From an uncultured Lachnospiraceae bacterium (GTDB lineage: Bacteria > Bacillota > Clostridia > Lachnospirales > Lachnospiraceae): a stretch of 64,000 nucleotides of DNA. Positions within the stretch are counted from its first letter, which is position 1. Every line of letters begins with the position of its first letter. Shown here in pieces: positions 50,303 to 60,300 of the stretch. The notes beneath the pieces are model-generated. The model did no database searches and had not been told where the DNA came from. It saw nothing but the letters and a program-made list of their open reading frames with translations. The stretch covers positions 1 to 64,000 of the forward strand of contig CAMNMC010000105.1 in the NCBI GenBank assembly GCA_946544235.1, in the 5' to 3' direction. The position numbers and the translations under genes are program-made.

Positions 50303-53300
50303 ATGAAGGATACAAAAAGCAGCAATAATACAGCCATTGATACAACGAAAGAGAATAATAAATCAATCAAAAAGAAAGACAAAAACACTAAAGAAGGACT
50401 GCCAAAGAAGCACGAAAAAAGTCTTCTATACGTACTTGCCTTTGCCATACCATTTGCAGTTGCTCTGATCGCACTTGCCATGGGAGGCTTTGCTCCGTTC
50501 GGAGATAAGGATGTTCTGACAACCGGCGGCTTTGAAAAATACAGATATTTTCTTAATGATCTGCATGACAAGGTGAATGAAGGGACGATAAACACTACAG
50601 GTCTGGTATCATCACAGGGATACAGTGTATCCTCTTTCTGGGCTTATTACCTTTCAGATCCGACCAACCTCATCACTCTGCTCTTCTCCAAGGACAGTAT
50701 GGCAGATGTGCTGAATCTTTTATATGCCATAAAGCTTGGTCTTGCAGGTCTCTTCTTCAGCTTCTTCCTTTCTTACAGAAGACGTATTTCTGCAGAAAAG
50801 AAGCTCGTTATGGAAGGCGAAAGAGCTGATATCATAACCACCTACAGAGAGAAGATAGCCGCTAAAAAGAAGGCAAAGCTTGTTGCGAAGAGTGGTGCCA
50901 AGAATGCCAAGAACCAGCAGTTTGATGTTAAGCTGGGAGGAACTGATGACCCTGAGGGCGGCGCGCTTCTCTTCCTTAAGAAGTTTGATATGATCACTCT
51001 CGCTCTTTCAGTTACCTATGCACTTTCAGCATATATGCTCGGAAGCGGACTTAATGTTACATGGCTCGGCGCTGTAGCTGTATTTCCGCTTGTAATGCTC
51101 GGCATAGATAAGCTTGTCAACGAAAAGAAATGGCTCTTCTACACGCTTTCTCTTGCCGTATCCTTCTATATGAATTTCTATATAACGATCATTGTATTTA
51201 TCTTCACTTTTGTTTATTTCTTCCTTCAGGATTACAGAGATACAAGACATATCGTTACTACAACACTTTATAAAATAATGAGTGATATATTGGCGATCGG
51301 AACCGCGTCTCTTGTAATAGTTACATCGATGAGAAGCAGTCTGATGAGCAGTATGCTTTCACTTGAGTTTCCTTATGCAGAATCCAGTGTCAAGATATTT
51401 GACGTCATCAAGTATCAGCTTGCCGGTGTTAAGCCTGATGCCGCAACAAAAGGTTCAGACGGCGTAATGATCTATGCAGGTATATTTGTCCTGCTGCTCA
51501 TTTTCATGTATGCACAGAACGGCAACATCAATCTGAATACACGTATCAGGAACATTATTCTTACATCTGTTCTTTATGTTGCAACCTTCCAGACCACACT
51601 AAATTATCTCTTTAATGGTTTCTACTATACTAGTACAAATTCAACAGTTTTCGGATTCATACTTATATTCATGCTGCTCCAGATAGCAGAAAGCGTTCTG
51701 ACAAATATCGAGCATCAGAGAGGCACAACAGTCACAGTATCATTTATCATTTTACTGGGGCTTATCTTTGCGTCACTCTCACTTTCATCAAACTATACTT
51801 CAATGTCACCTTTCATGACGAGTCTTGAGCTTGCTGCATTATATTTCTTCATAGTAATCCTTTACAGAAATGACAGTATGACTCACATACTCTTCAAGAC
51901 TGTTTTCGGTCTTGCTGTTATAGCTGAAATAGCCGTATCCTTCGTAAATGGTCTCAGCAGTTCAGGAAAGAAATCAATAACTTACGCTGAGACAGACGTT
52001 GCAAGATACGAAGCTGCCGAAGATCACATCCATGAAACAGATCCAAATGCAAAGGTGGATGTATTTATAGATGGTCAGAGTTCTTCAAATCCAGTTACAA
52101 ACATGCTTGCCGGCATAGATTACGTTATAGCACTTGAAGGTACAGATCATATTGTAGATTACCTCGACCACCAGGAAACCTACAACGGAATTGAAATATA
52201 TAAGAACAGAGTCTCTGTTGATAATGGTTTCTTTGTAGACGAAGAAGTCAAAGATATTGCTTTTGATGACGAAGAAGTATTTAAATCATTGAATCTTCTA
52301 ACAAAATCACTTGGAGACGTAGAATGCTTCGATCTGCTTTCCGGTAGTTTTTCTGCCGAACGTGTTTTTAAAGTTGAAAATGATGATTTTATTGAGACGC
52401 GTGATCTCAGGCTCACTTTTGTAACTCCAACAACAGGACGTCTTTACGCTACAATCCTTGGAGATGTGGTCTGTCTTGGCGAAAAATTTTACGATCAGAC
52501 AACCATGTTTGTTTATACTCCTCACAACAAACCATCTATTTACCTGCTCACGCAATGCAGCTATGCAAATATTAATGTCTCTGAATATGACAAACTGTTC
52601 GATTCGATCAGGGTTAATGCCTCTGCCTATACAAATGACAGCAGACATATTTCCTACAATGCTGAATCAGATGGTTATATTGCTCTTCCATATGATCCGG
52701 ATTCCGGTTATGAAATATCGGATGCTGCTTATATCAGAATTCTTGATACAGAATACTGTCTTGTTCCGGTTAAGGCCGGTTCAAATGATATCAGTTTAGA
52801 GGTTGATAACTGTTCTATGGTTACAGCCATAATTCTGACTGTCATTTCTGTAATCTGTCTTATCGCCGTGGCAATGCTCGTCAGGTCAAAAATAGCCGGC
52901 AAATCCGAAGTTACGGAAAAGAATGGGGAATCAGTCAGATTCGGACGTCTTATATCCTTTGCTTCATCAAACAGAGTTTACATACTTTTATTTGCGATCA
53001 CAAGTATGGTCTTCTGTATGCTGCTCTTTCTCAGATCAACAACACCATTTGGTAAAGGACTGTTCCTTACACATGACGGAATGCATCAGTCTTATCCAAA
53101 TATAACCGGAACCATCAAATCATTATTCAGTGGTGATTTCAGCCTTGTTGATTATCATGTTGGAGCAGGAATAGATAATTATGTAGCAAACTTCCCGCTG
53201 ATCATAATACCTGTTTATTATTTAGTTGCACTATTCCCACTGTCAAAAATGCAGCTTTGTTTCACTCTGATCAGTTATATCACTTTTCTTCTTCCGGGAA

Positions 53301-55603
53301 TGGCTCTGCTGGTATATCTCACACACAGACCGCGCGGAAAGAAACTCGAGAAAACAAATCTCCTTCTGTTACCACTTGCGCTTGCATATAACCTTTCAGC
53401 CTTTGTAGTATCATATATTTCACACGTAGGCTTCGTTCAGCTGGCTATTCTCTTCCCGCTCTTCATTCTTGCCTTTGAGAGACTGATATATAACAAGAAA
53501 TATCTTATGTACGTGATAATACTCTCTTATATGATGGTATGGGGTGTATATTATGCCTTTATGGTTGCTGAATTCACCGTGCTTTATTTCCTTTGTTCCG
53601 AATTTGATGGTGTTAAGGATTTCTTCGTAAAAGGCATCCGAACACTCATCTATTCAATTGTGTCTGCAGGACTCGCTATGGTAATGATACTTCCATATTA
53701 TCTTTCAACACTTTCATCACCATACAAGGGACTTGACAGTTCAGTGCCGGGATTCAGCTTTGTTCCTGAATTCTTTAATATCTTTGACTTTATGAAGACA
53801 GGCTCTAAAGCTGTTATCATTACCGAACATGATTGGCATGTTAACCTTTACTGTGGCTTACTGATATTCCTTCTGATTCCAGTCTATGCTTTCATAAAGA
53901 ATATTAAGCCATCCATTCGCATCAGAAAACTTGTTTTGGCCGTATTTTTGTTCATATCATTCGGAAATCCTTTCCTGAACTTCGTACTTCATGGTTTCCA
54001 CGTACAGTCTAAGGTTCCTAACAGATTTTCATTATTCCTTATATTCCTGATCATTACCATGGTTTACGATATAATAGTTAATGCTTCAGATTATAAGCTT
54101 ACGTTCCCGGCATTTTCCGGTATGGTAGCTCTCGGAGCAGCTTTATCAGTTATCTTCATCATGAATGATAAAGGTACGTTGAACCTTTCAACAAAGGTCA
54201 GCATCACTTATATAGTGATCTACCTGGCTATATTTACACTTGTAAAAGTAAAAAAGAAACATCTAAATATTATGAAGCCATTATCACTGCTTCTGATATC
54301 AGAGCTTCTGTTTTCAACTTTCTATCTAACAAGACATGATATTCTCGGATCACATTATACATCTGAAGATAAGTCATATTATACAGCCGAGAAGCTTATT
54401 GAAAATAATGATCTGGACAAATACCATGATCGAACAGAATACCTGTCATCTCATCTTAACAGTTCGATGTTCCTCGGTACTGAGTCCGTTTCTATTTTCC
54501 ATTCAAATATGACTTCTGCAAATATCGATTTCGCCAGAATACATGGTTTAGGTGTTGCACCAATAACCAATAATATTAATTATACTCTTACCAACCCTAT
54601 AGCTGATCTCTTCCTGAATGTAAGATACCACATAATTAACGATTACTTTGAAGATAATCTTACCTACAGCTATATGAAGGAAATCGACTCATCTTCTAAC
54701 CTGACGTTATATGAGAATCCATATGCTGTTTCATTTGGTTTCTTTATTGATAAAAACAACATCTATAACAAACTCAATGATGGCTCTATTTATAATGATC
54801 AACCATTCGTGAGTCTCATGGATACTCAGAATCTCATTGCTCGTGAGATGACCGGTTCAGATTTGTACGATCTTATCGAGATAGAAACCGAACTTGAGAA
54901 TGTGACCGAAAAATCCTCATACATCATGACAGATGATTCTGAATTTGATGATCCAAATAACGAAGAACCTGTTGCTCATGTTAAGGTTGTCCTTGGTGAG
55001 GACATTACGGGCGATATCTATGTAAGTTTTGGATTCTTTGCATATCTTACTGATAAGGAAACAACAGATGTAAAAGAAATATACTTTGATATTGACGCTG
55101 ACAGGTATTATACATATTCAGGCAGCACCTTCTATCTTGCAAAGCTGAATGAGGATACTCTGGCAAAGATGCATGAAACTCTTTCCATAGCACCTCTTAC
55201 CGACATCAAAGACACCTTCAATTCTATCAGCGGAAATATAAACGCACCTTCTGACGGTACAGTTTACATCTCCCTTCCATATCAGGATGGATGGACAGCA
55301 ACCGTTGACGGCAAGGATGTAGAGATAGTTGAATTTCTTGAAGGAATCGGAATTCCGGTCAGTGCAGGTCAGCATAAGATTACTATCAGTTATATGACTC
55401 CGGGACTTAAAGCCGGTGGACTTATCAGTCTTATCACTCTCATACTCTTCATCGGTTTTATAATATTTGATCGCAAGGTTCTTTCAAAACGTAAAAACGA
55501 TGAGGATACGACTGATGAAGATGAATCTGTCAAAGACGAATCTGTTGATTGTAATTCAGATGATAGCGCCTCTGAGGCAGCTGAGGTCAGCAATGAGGCA
55601 TAA
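50303..55603 (+). CDS. Very large YfhO-like membrane protein with two consecutive YfhO-type modules
   Basis: About 1766 aa. Module 1: YVLAFAIPFAVALIALAMGGFAPFGDKDVLTTGGFEKYRYFLNDLHDKV...; module 2: STTPFGKGLFLTHDGMHQSYPNITGTIKSLFSGDFSLVDYHVGAGID...; C-terminal ISLPYQDGWTATVDGKDVEIVEFLEGIGIPVSAGQHKITISYMTPGLKAG. Confidence 0.88.
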   Translation: MKDTKSSNNTAIDTTKENNKSIKKKDKNTKEGLPKKHEKSLLYVLAFAIPFAVALIALAMGGFAPFGDKDVLTTGGFEKYRYFLNDLHDKVNEGTINTTGLVSSQGYSVSSFWAYYLSDPTNLITLLFSKDSMADVLNLLYAIKLGLAGLFFSFFLSYRRRISAEKKLVMEGERADIITTYREKIAAKKKAKLVAKSGAKNAKNQQFDVKLGGTDDPEGGALLFLKKFDMITLALSVTYALSAYMLGSGLNVTWLGAVAVFPLVMLGIDKLVNEKKWLFYTLSLAVSFYMNFYITIIVFIFTFVYFFLQDYRDTRHIVTTTLYKIMSDILAIGTASLVIVTSMRSSLMSSMLSLEFPYAESSVKIFDVIKYQLAGVKPDAATKGSDGVMIYAGIFVLLLIFMYAQNGNINLNTRIRNIILTSVLYVATFQTTLNYLFNGFYYTSTNSTVFGFILIFMLLQIAESVLTNIEHQRGTTVTVSFIILLGLIFASLSLSSNYTSMSPFMTSLELAALYFFIVILYRNDSMTHILFKTVFGLAVIAEIAVSFVNGLSSSGKKSITYAETDVARYEAAEDHIHETDPNAKVDVFIDGQSSSNPVTNMLAGIDYVIALEGTDHIVDYLDHQETYNGIEIYKNRVSVDNGFFVDEEVKDIAFDDEEVFKSLNLLTKSLGDVECFDLLSGSFSAERVFKVENDDFIETRDLRLTFVTPTTGRLYATILGDVVCLGEKFYDQTTMFVYTPHNKPSIYLLTQCSYANINVSEYDKLFDSIRVNASAYTNDSRHISYNAESDGYIALPYDPDSGYEISDAAYIRILDTEYCLVPVKAGSNDISLEVDNCSMVTAIILTVISVICLIAVAMLVRSKIAGKSEVTEKNGESVRFGRLISFASSNRVYILLFAITSMVFCMLLFLRSTTPFGKGLFLTHDGMHQSYPNITGTIKSLFSGDFSLVDYHVGAGIDNYVANFPLIIIPVYYLVALFPLSKMQLCFTLISYITFLLPGMALLVYLTHRPRGKKLEKTNLLLLPLALAYNLSAFVVSYISHVGFVQLAILFPLFILAFERLIYNKKYLMYVIILSYMMVWGVYYAFMVAEFTVLYFLCSEFDGVKDFFVKGIRTLIYSIVSAGLAMVMILPYYLSTLSSPYKGLDSSVPGFSFVPEFFNIFDFMKTGSKAVIITEHDWHVNLYCGLLIFLLIPVYAFIKNIKPSIRIRKLVLAVFLFISFGNPFLNFVLHGFHVQSKVPNRFSLFLIFLIITMVYDIIVNASDYKLTFPAFSGMVALGAALSVIFIMNDKGTLNLSTKVSITYIVIYLAIFTLVKVKKKHLNIMKPLSLLLISELLFSTFYLTRHDILGSHYTSEDKSYYTAEKLIENNDLDKYHDRTEYLSSHLNSSMFLGTESVSIFHSNMTSANIDFARIHGLGVAPITNNINYTLTNPIADLFLNVRYHIINDYFEDNLTYSYMKEIDSSSNLTLYENPYAVSFGFFIDKNNIYNKLNDGSIYNDQPFVSLMDTQNLIAREMTGSDLYDLIEIETELENVTEKSSYIMTDDSEFDDPNNEEPVAHVKVVLGEDITGDIYVSFGFFAYLTDKETTDVKEIYFDIDADRYYTYSGSTFYLAKLNEDTLAKMHETLSIAPLTDIKDTFNSISGNINAPSDGTVYISLPYQDGWTATVDGKDVEIVEFLEGIGIPVSAGQHKITISYMTPGLKAGGLISLITLILFIGFIIFDRKVLSKRKNDEDTTDEDESVKDESVDCNSDDSASEAAEVSNEA

Positions 55604-55632
55604 AATATAAACAAATTATTGATAATTATTAG

Positions 55633-55661
55633 TTGAAATTATTTTTCAATTATATTAAAAT
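55633..55661 (+). promoter_or_regulatory. Candidate sigma70-type promoter for efp
   Basis: ttgaaa (55633-55638) - 17 bp - taaaat (55656-55661), followed by a strong SD aaggagg before efp. Confidence 0.5.
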
Positions 55662-55693
55662 ATTACAAGATATGTTTTCTAAGGAGGAAAAAT

Positions 55694-56251
55694 ATGATTT
55701 CAGCAGGTGAAATAAGAAATGGTGTAACCGTAGAGATTGAAGGAAATATCTTTCAGGTAATCGAATTCATGCATGTTAAGCCTGGTAAGGGTGCTGCATT
55801 TGTTAGAACAAAGCTTAAGAATATCAAGAGTGGCGGTGTTGTTGAGAAGACCTTCCGTCCAACAGAGAAGCTTGAGACAGCACATATCGATAAGAAGGAT
55901 ATGACATATTCATACAAGGATGGCGAACTCTTCTACTTCATGGATCCTGAAAGCTTCGAAATGATTCCTGTAAGTGAAGCACTTATCAAGGATGATATGA
56001 AGTTCGTTAAGGAGAATGAAAACTGTAAGATCAGCTCATACAAGGGTGAGGTGTTCTCAATTGAGCCACCTATCAACGTTACTCTTCTTGTAACAGAGTG
56101 CGAGCCTGGTGTAGCAGGAAATACAGCTACTAACGCTACAAAGCCTTGTACAGTTGAGACAGGAGCTACACTTAATGTACCTCTCTTCGTTAACCAGGGT
56201 GATTCAATTAAGATTGATACACGTACAGGCGAATATATGTCGAGAGTTTAA
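55694..56251 (+). CDS. efp: Elongation factor P
   Basis: [60 protein letters not shown]. Confidence 0.97.
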   Translation: MISAGEIRNGVTVEIEGNIFQVIEFMHVKPGKGAAFVRTKLKNIKSGGVVEKTFRPTEKLETAHIDKKDMTYSYKDGELFYFMDPESFEMIPVSEALIKDDMKFVKENENCKISSYKGEVFSIEPPINVTLLVTECEPGVAGNTATNATKPCTVETGATLNVPLFVNQGDSIKIDTRTGEYMSRV

Positions 56252-56295
56252 TATCACTAATGATATTAAGACTACCTGATATACATCTTGTATAA

Positions 56296-56336
56296 ATAAA
56301 AAAGACGATCATTTGATCAATGACCGTCTTTTTATT
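56296..56336 (+). terminator. Intrinsic terminator after efp
   Basis: ataaaaaagacgatca...tgaccgtctttttattttg hairpin plus T-tract. Confidence 0.75.
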
Positions 56337-56461
56337 TTGTTCAGAACCTCTGGTCTTTCATTAATGTTTACAGTAGTATTGCATATTGCATATTGCTAAG
56401 CTAATCGACTGGGTTTGCTGAAGTATCTTTCGGCGAGATTAGGCATATTTAAATTCGATAA

Positions 56462-57103
56462 CTATCTAACTACCTTCTCAAAATCTTCTTTAGGATGCTT
56501 GCAAATTGGGCAAATGAAGTCATCAGGAAGTTCTTCTCCCACGTATTCATATCCACAGATAGTGCAACGCCATATTGTCTCTCCCTTTGGTGTCTGTCCA
56601 ACAGCCTGTGGCTTTGGTTTAATATTGATCTGGTAATACTCATAAGTACATGATGGCACATCCGAAAGTACTGTCATAAAATCCGGTTTGCAAATAAATA
56701 GTGTATGCGAGCCAAGATCCACCGTACTTATAACACTTAATGAAAAGAAGGCATTTGTTCCTTTAACGATAAATGGAATACCATTATCAGCCATCTCATA
56801 ATTATCAGCAGGATAATCAGCTGCAAACTTGTCTACATCTCTTCCGGATTGGAATCCGAAATGCTTAAATACCTCAAAATCAGCGTCATTACTTAAAACA
56901 GATATGTTGCATTTACCTGTCTTGACTATCATATCATGTGTAAAATTAGCCTTATTTATAGCTACAGAAATCGTATTAGGGTCAGAAGCAACCTGAATAG
57001 CTGTATTTGTTATACATCCATTCATCTTAGTTCCGTTAACCGCTGTGCATACGAAAAGACCATAAGATAACTTATACATTGCTTTTGTGTTGTTCTCAGG
57101 CAT
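56462..57103 (-). CDS. Flavin reductase-rubredoxin fusion
   Basis: N-terminal flavin reductase domain (KLSYGLFVCTAVNGTKMNGCITNTAIQVASDPNTISVAINKANFTHDMI) and C-terminal rubredoxin WRCTICGYEYVGEELPDDFICPICKHPKEDFEKV. Confidence 0.93.
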   Translation of the reverse strand: MPENNTKAMYKLSYGLFVCTAVNGTKMNGCITNTAIQVASDPNTISVAINKANFTHDMIVKTGKCNISVLSNDADFEVFKHFGFQSGRDVDKFAADYPADNYEMADNGIPFIVKGTNAFFSLSVISTVDLGSHTLFICKPDFMTVLSDVPSCTYEYYQINIKPKPQAVGQTPKGETIWRCTICGYEYVGEELPDDFICPICKHPKEDFEKVVR

Positions 57104-57271
57104 TTTTTTGTTCCTCCCTTATAATACCAATATAACAGTAGAACTGATACAAATGAAAAATATTCACTTATTACTAATCTGCATAGCATAATTATATTAT
57201 TTATCAGCTGCTATTTCAATTATGAAATCTAAGGGATTATATATATTTGATCTTTCACATACTTAAAATTA

Positions 57272-57295
57272 GCCCCCGGGGAAAACCCCGAGGGC
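57272..57295 (-). terminator. Strong GC-rich intrinsic terminator
   Basis: gcccccgggg-aaaa-ccccgagggc; minus-strand product continues taatttt. Confidence 0.8.
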
Positions 57296-57333
57296 CATTA
57301 CTTTTGTTATTAATACTTTTGCAAGTATCTACA

Positions 57334-60300
57334 TTAAGTCAGATCATGAAGTTCAGGCTTAAGAATGATCTTAATTCTTGTGTAAATCGGATCACCCTTT
57401 GAAGGAATTACCTTTACAACGATATATGTATATTCATTATTGTAGAGATAGTTATCCTGAATCTCAAGCATTGATGGAGTAATCGTCGTACCATTAAGGT
57501 TATAAGGTGTACCCTTAAGAGCTGTATCCTCATCAATCCATAAGAGATATCCGGAAGCTATCCATGGATTCTCTGTCTTGCTATATGTACCAGACTTATT
57601 GAAATTCTTGTCATATACAAGTACATGCTTTCCATCTTCTGAATGATATTCATCATCCGGATTTACTTCATCATAATCAAGATCGTAGTAAGCTAAAACT
57701 TCTGCTATCTCAACTGAAGAATCTGATGTAAAGAGAGATGAGAACTTAGGAACTGAACCCTCTGTTATAGTCATCTTGTAACCAAGTGTACCATTCTCCT
57801 GTACAGTCTTATTTGTAAGACTTGAAGACTGAATAGTACCTGATGAGGTCACAACCTGTGATGAACTATGATCATAAAGGTCAAGAGTTGAATTCTTCGT
57901 ACTCTTACGTCCTGTGTTAAGAATAAGGTTAATGAAGAATCTACGCTCATCGTTATTCTCTCTCTTGTAACCTGTTACAACTGTACGTCCAGCACCAAGA
58001 TACGTTACTGTACCTGCATTGTTACCCTTTGGCTGATACTGGTATACAAAGTAATTGTTACCACCATCAAGAGGGTTTGCTGCATAGTTCGATGACATCG
58101 TACCGGATGTACCACCTGATAATGAATAGTATACAATGAGATTCTCATCAGCAACATTGATCGTAAAATCACCTTCAACTGTTGGTGTAACACGGAGATT
58201 AGCACCGATACTGAATGGATACATTGTAACTATACCTTCATTATTCTGTTCTGCGGCATTCGTTGCTACATAATTCTGTGCTGCAAACTGCATCATATCT
58301 TTTCTCGGATGGGTCTTTCCTTCCGCCTCAAGATTTGGATAATATAAGCTGTAATTAAATGTGGTTGACTTATCTGAATCAGATGTCTGACCAAGCGCCG
58401 TAGCATATGTTAGTTTTGAAGGATTAAGTGCAAGTGGAGCACTATTACCACCACCATTATCGCCTGAATTCTGTTCTTCTTTAATAATAGCATTCGAAAC
58501 AGTTATACTAACTGAAGATGTCCCTCCATTACCTGGAATAGAACCTTTTTCAGCTCCATTAACAAATACTCTTCCACCCGAACCATAATATTGATTTGAA
58601 CTAGTTGCTGTTATATTAATCTTAATATTATGTTTTCCGTAGTTTCCTTCATTACTGGTTCTGTTATCATAAGCTGTAATACTAAAGTCGCTTCCTATAT
58701 TACCATTGTAATTAATAGTAATATTTACTTCTGTAGCTGCTGTATCAACTGTATAAGTTCCGAGAGCTCCAGAATTCCAAGGATCCAATATATCTATTTT
58801 TATGGTTCCTTCATAAGTATCTTCTGATGTTGATACATCTGATCCACCACCTGATGTGATATCAGACTCAGGCTCTGAATAAGCATTCATACCAAAGTAC
58901 GATGAAAGCCTTTTAGTCATATTTGCAGTGGAATTTGTTGATCCATATTTATCACCGCCAGATGTAAGTGAATCATAGAAAAGCATTGTCTGACCACCAT
59001 CATTGATATATTTAATGATAGAATCAATAGCAGCGTCATTAAGATCACCACCAGCAAAGTTTTCAGCCGCACCAAAAACGATACAGTTATAATACTTTGC
59101 AAGTTCAAATTCACCTGAATCATTTACAGCTGCAAGCAGTGTATAATACTCAAACATCTTACGGAAGAACTGCTCATAAATCTTTCCATCACGCCAGTTT
59201 TGATATTCACTCGCATATCCGGCCGGTACATGTCCACCTGACTGATAGAGTGAGAAGAAATCATAATAAGGTCTGTCTGAGTAGTTATCAAAAGACAACT
59301 CATAATCTACTTCTCTGGCTAACACAGCACTACCGGATCTGTAACTGAGAAGAAGATTCTCGAGCTTACCTCCTGAGGTTGCAAAAACATCAAGAATTGT
59401 TTCGAAGTTAGAATACAGGATTTCAGAAAGCTTCTTTTCCTTGTACTCATTGACCCAGTTCGTTCTTTCTTCACCTGTAAGAGCCGGAGTAAGCTTATCA
59501 ACTTCTGCTTCAGCCTCAAGCTGTGCAGCTAATATTTGAGCGTTAGTTGGAGCAATACCGTAACCCATTGCATCTTTCCTGAACAAATACTTCTGAATGG
59601 CTGATTTTTCATTTGTTGTGAGTCCACCATTTTTCACTTCATTCTTGTATGTTCCATTAACAACCTTCACCATACCATTATAGGCATTCTGGAATTCAGA
59701 GGCTGCTATAGAGAATTTACTTCTTAAAGTCTTAATCTCAGAAGTATCTTTGCCATAATAAAGATCATTTATATCGTCAATTAGTTTCTCAAACTCACTG
59801 ATATAGATGATATTCATATTAACATCATAATCATTCTCAACTTCTCTGAACCAGTTTGTATTCCAGTCATCAAGCCCTGTCCAATTACCGGAATCTGTGG
59901 TGAGATCACTAAAATACTTAACTATTCCAAACCTGTGCTGATGTACACCCAGTCTAGTTGGTATACTAAATCCAAACTCTCCCGATGTACCATAATCCTG
60001 CATGCCTTCAAGATAAAGTGTACTGTCTGTATTCTGAGCACTGGAAATATAGTGTTTGATATTATTCTCTACAGTGGTGGTTTCGCCAACACTTGTCCAA
60101 CCGCCATCCATAGGATTTCTATCAGTGAAACCGGCAGTTAACTTTAATACGGAGTCATCTCCATACTTGTTAAGAGCAATTCTGTTACCATGAAGAACAA
60201 ATCTTGATTCCTGACATTCTGTACAGAGGAACAATGACAATTTACTGTTATCAGAACCGTTCTTCTCTTCCTGTGTACCATCCGGCATAATCTGAAGAAG

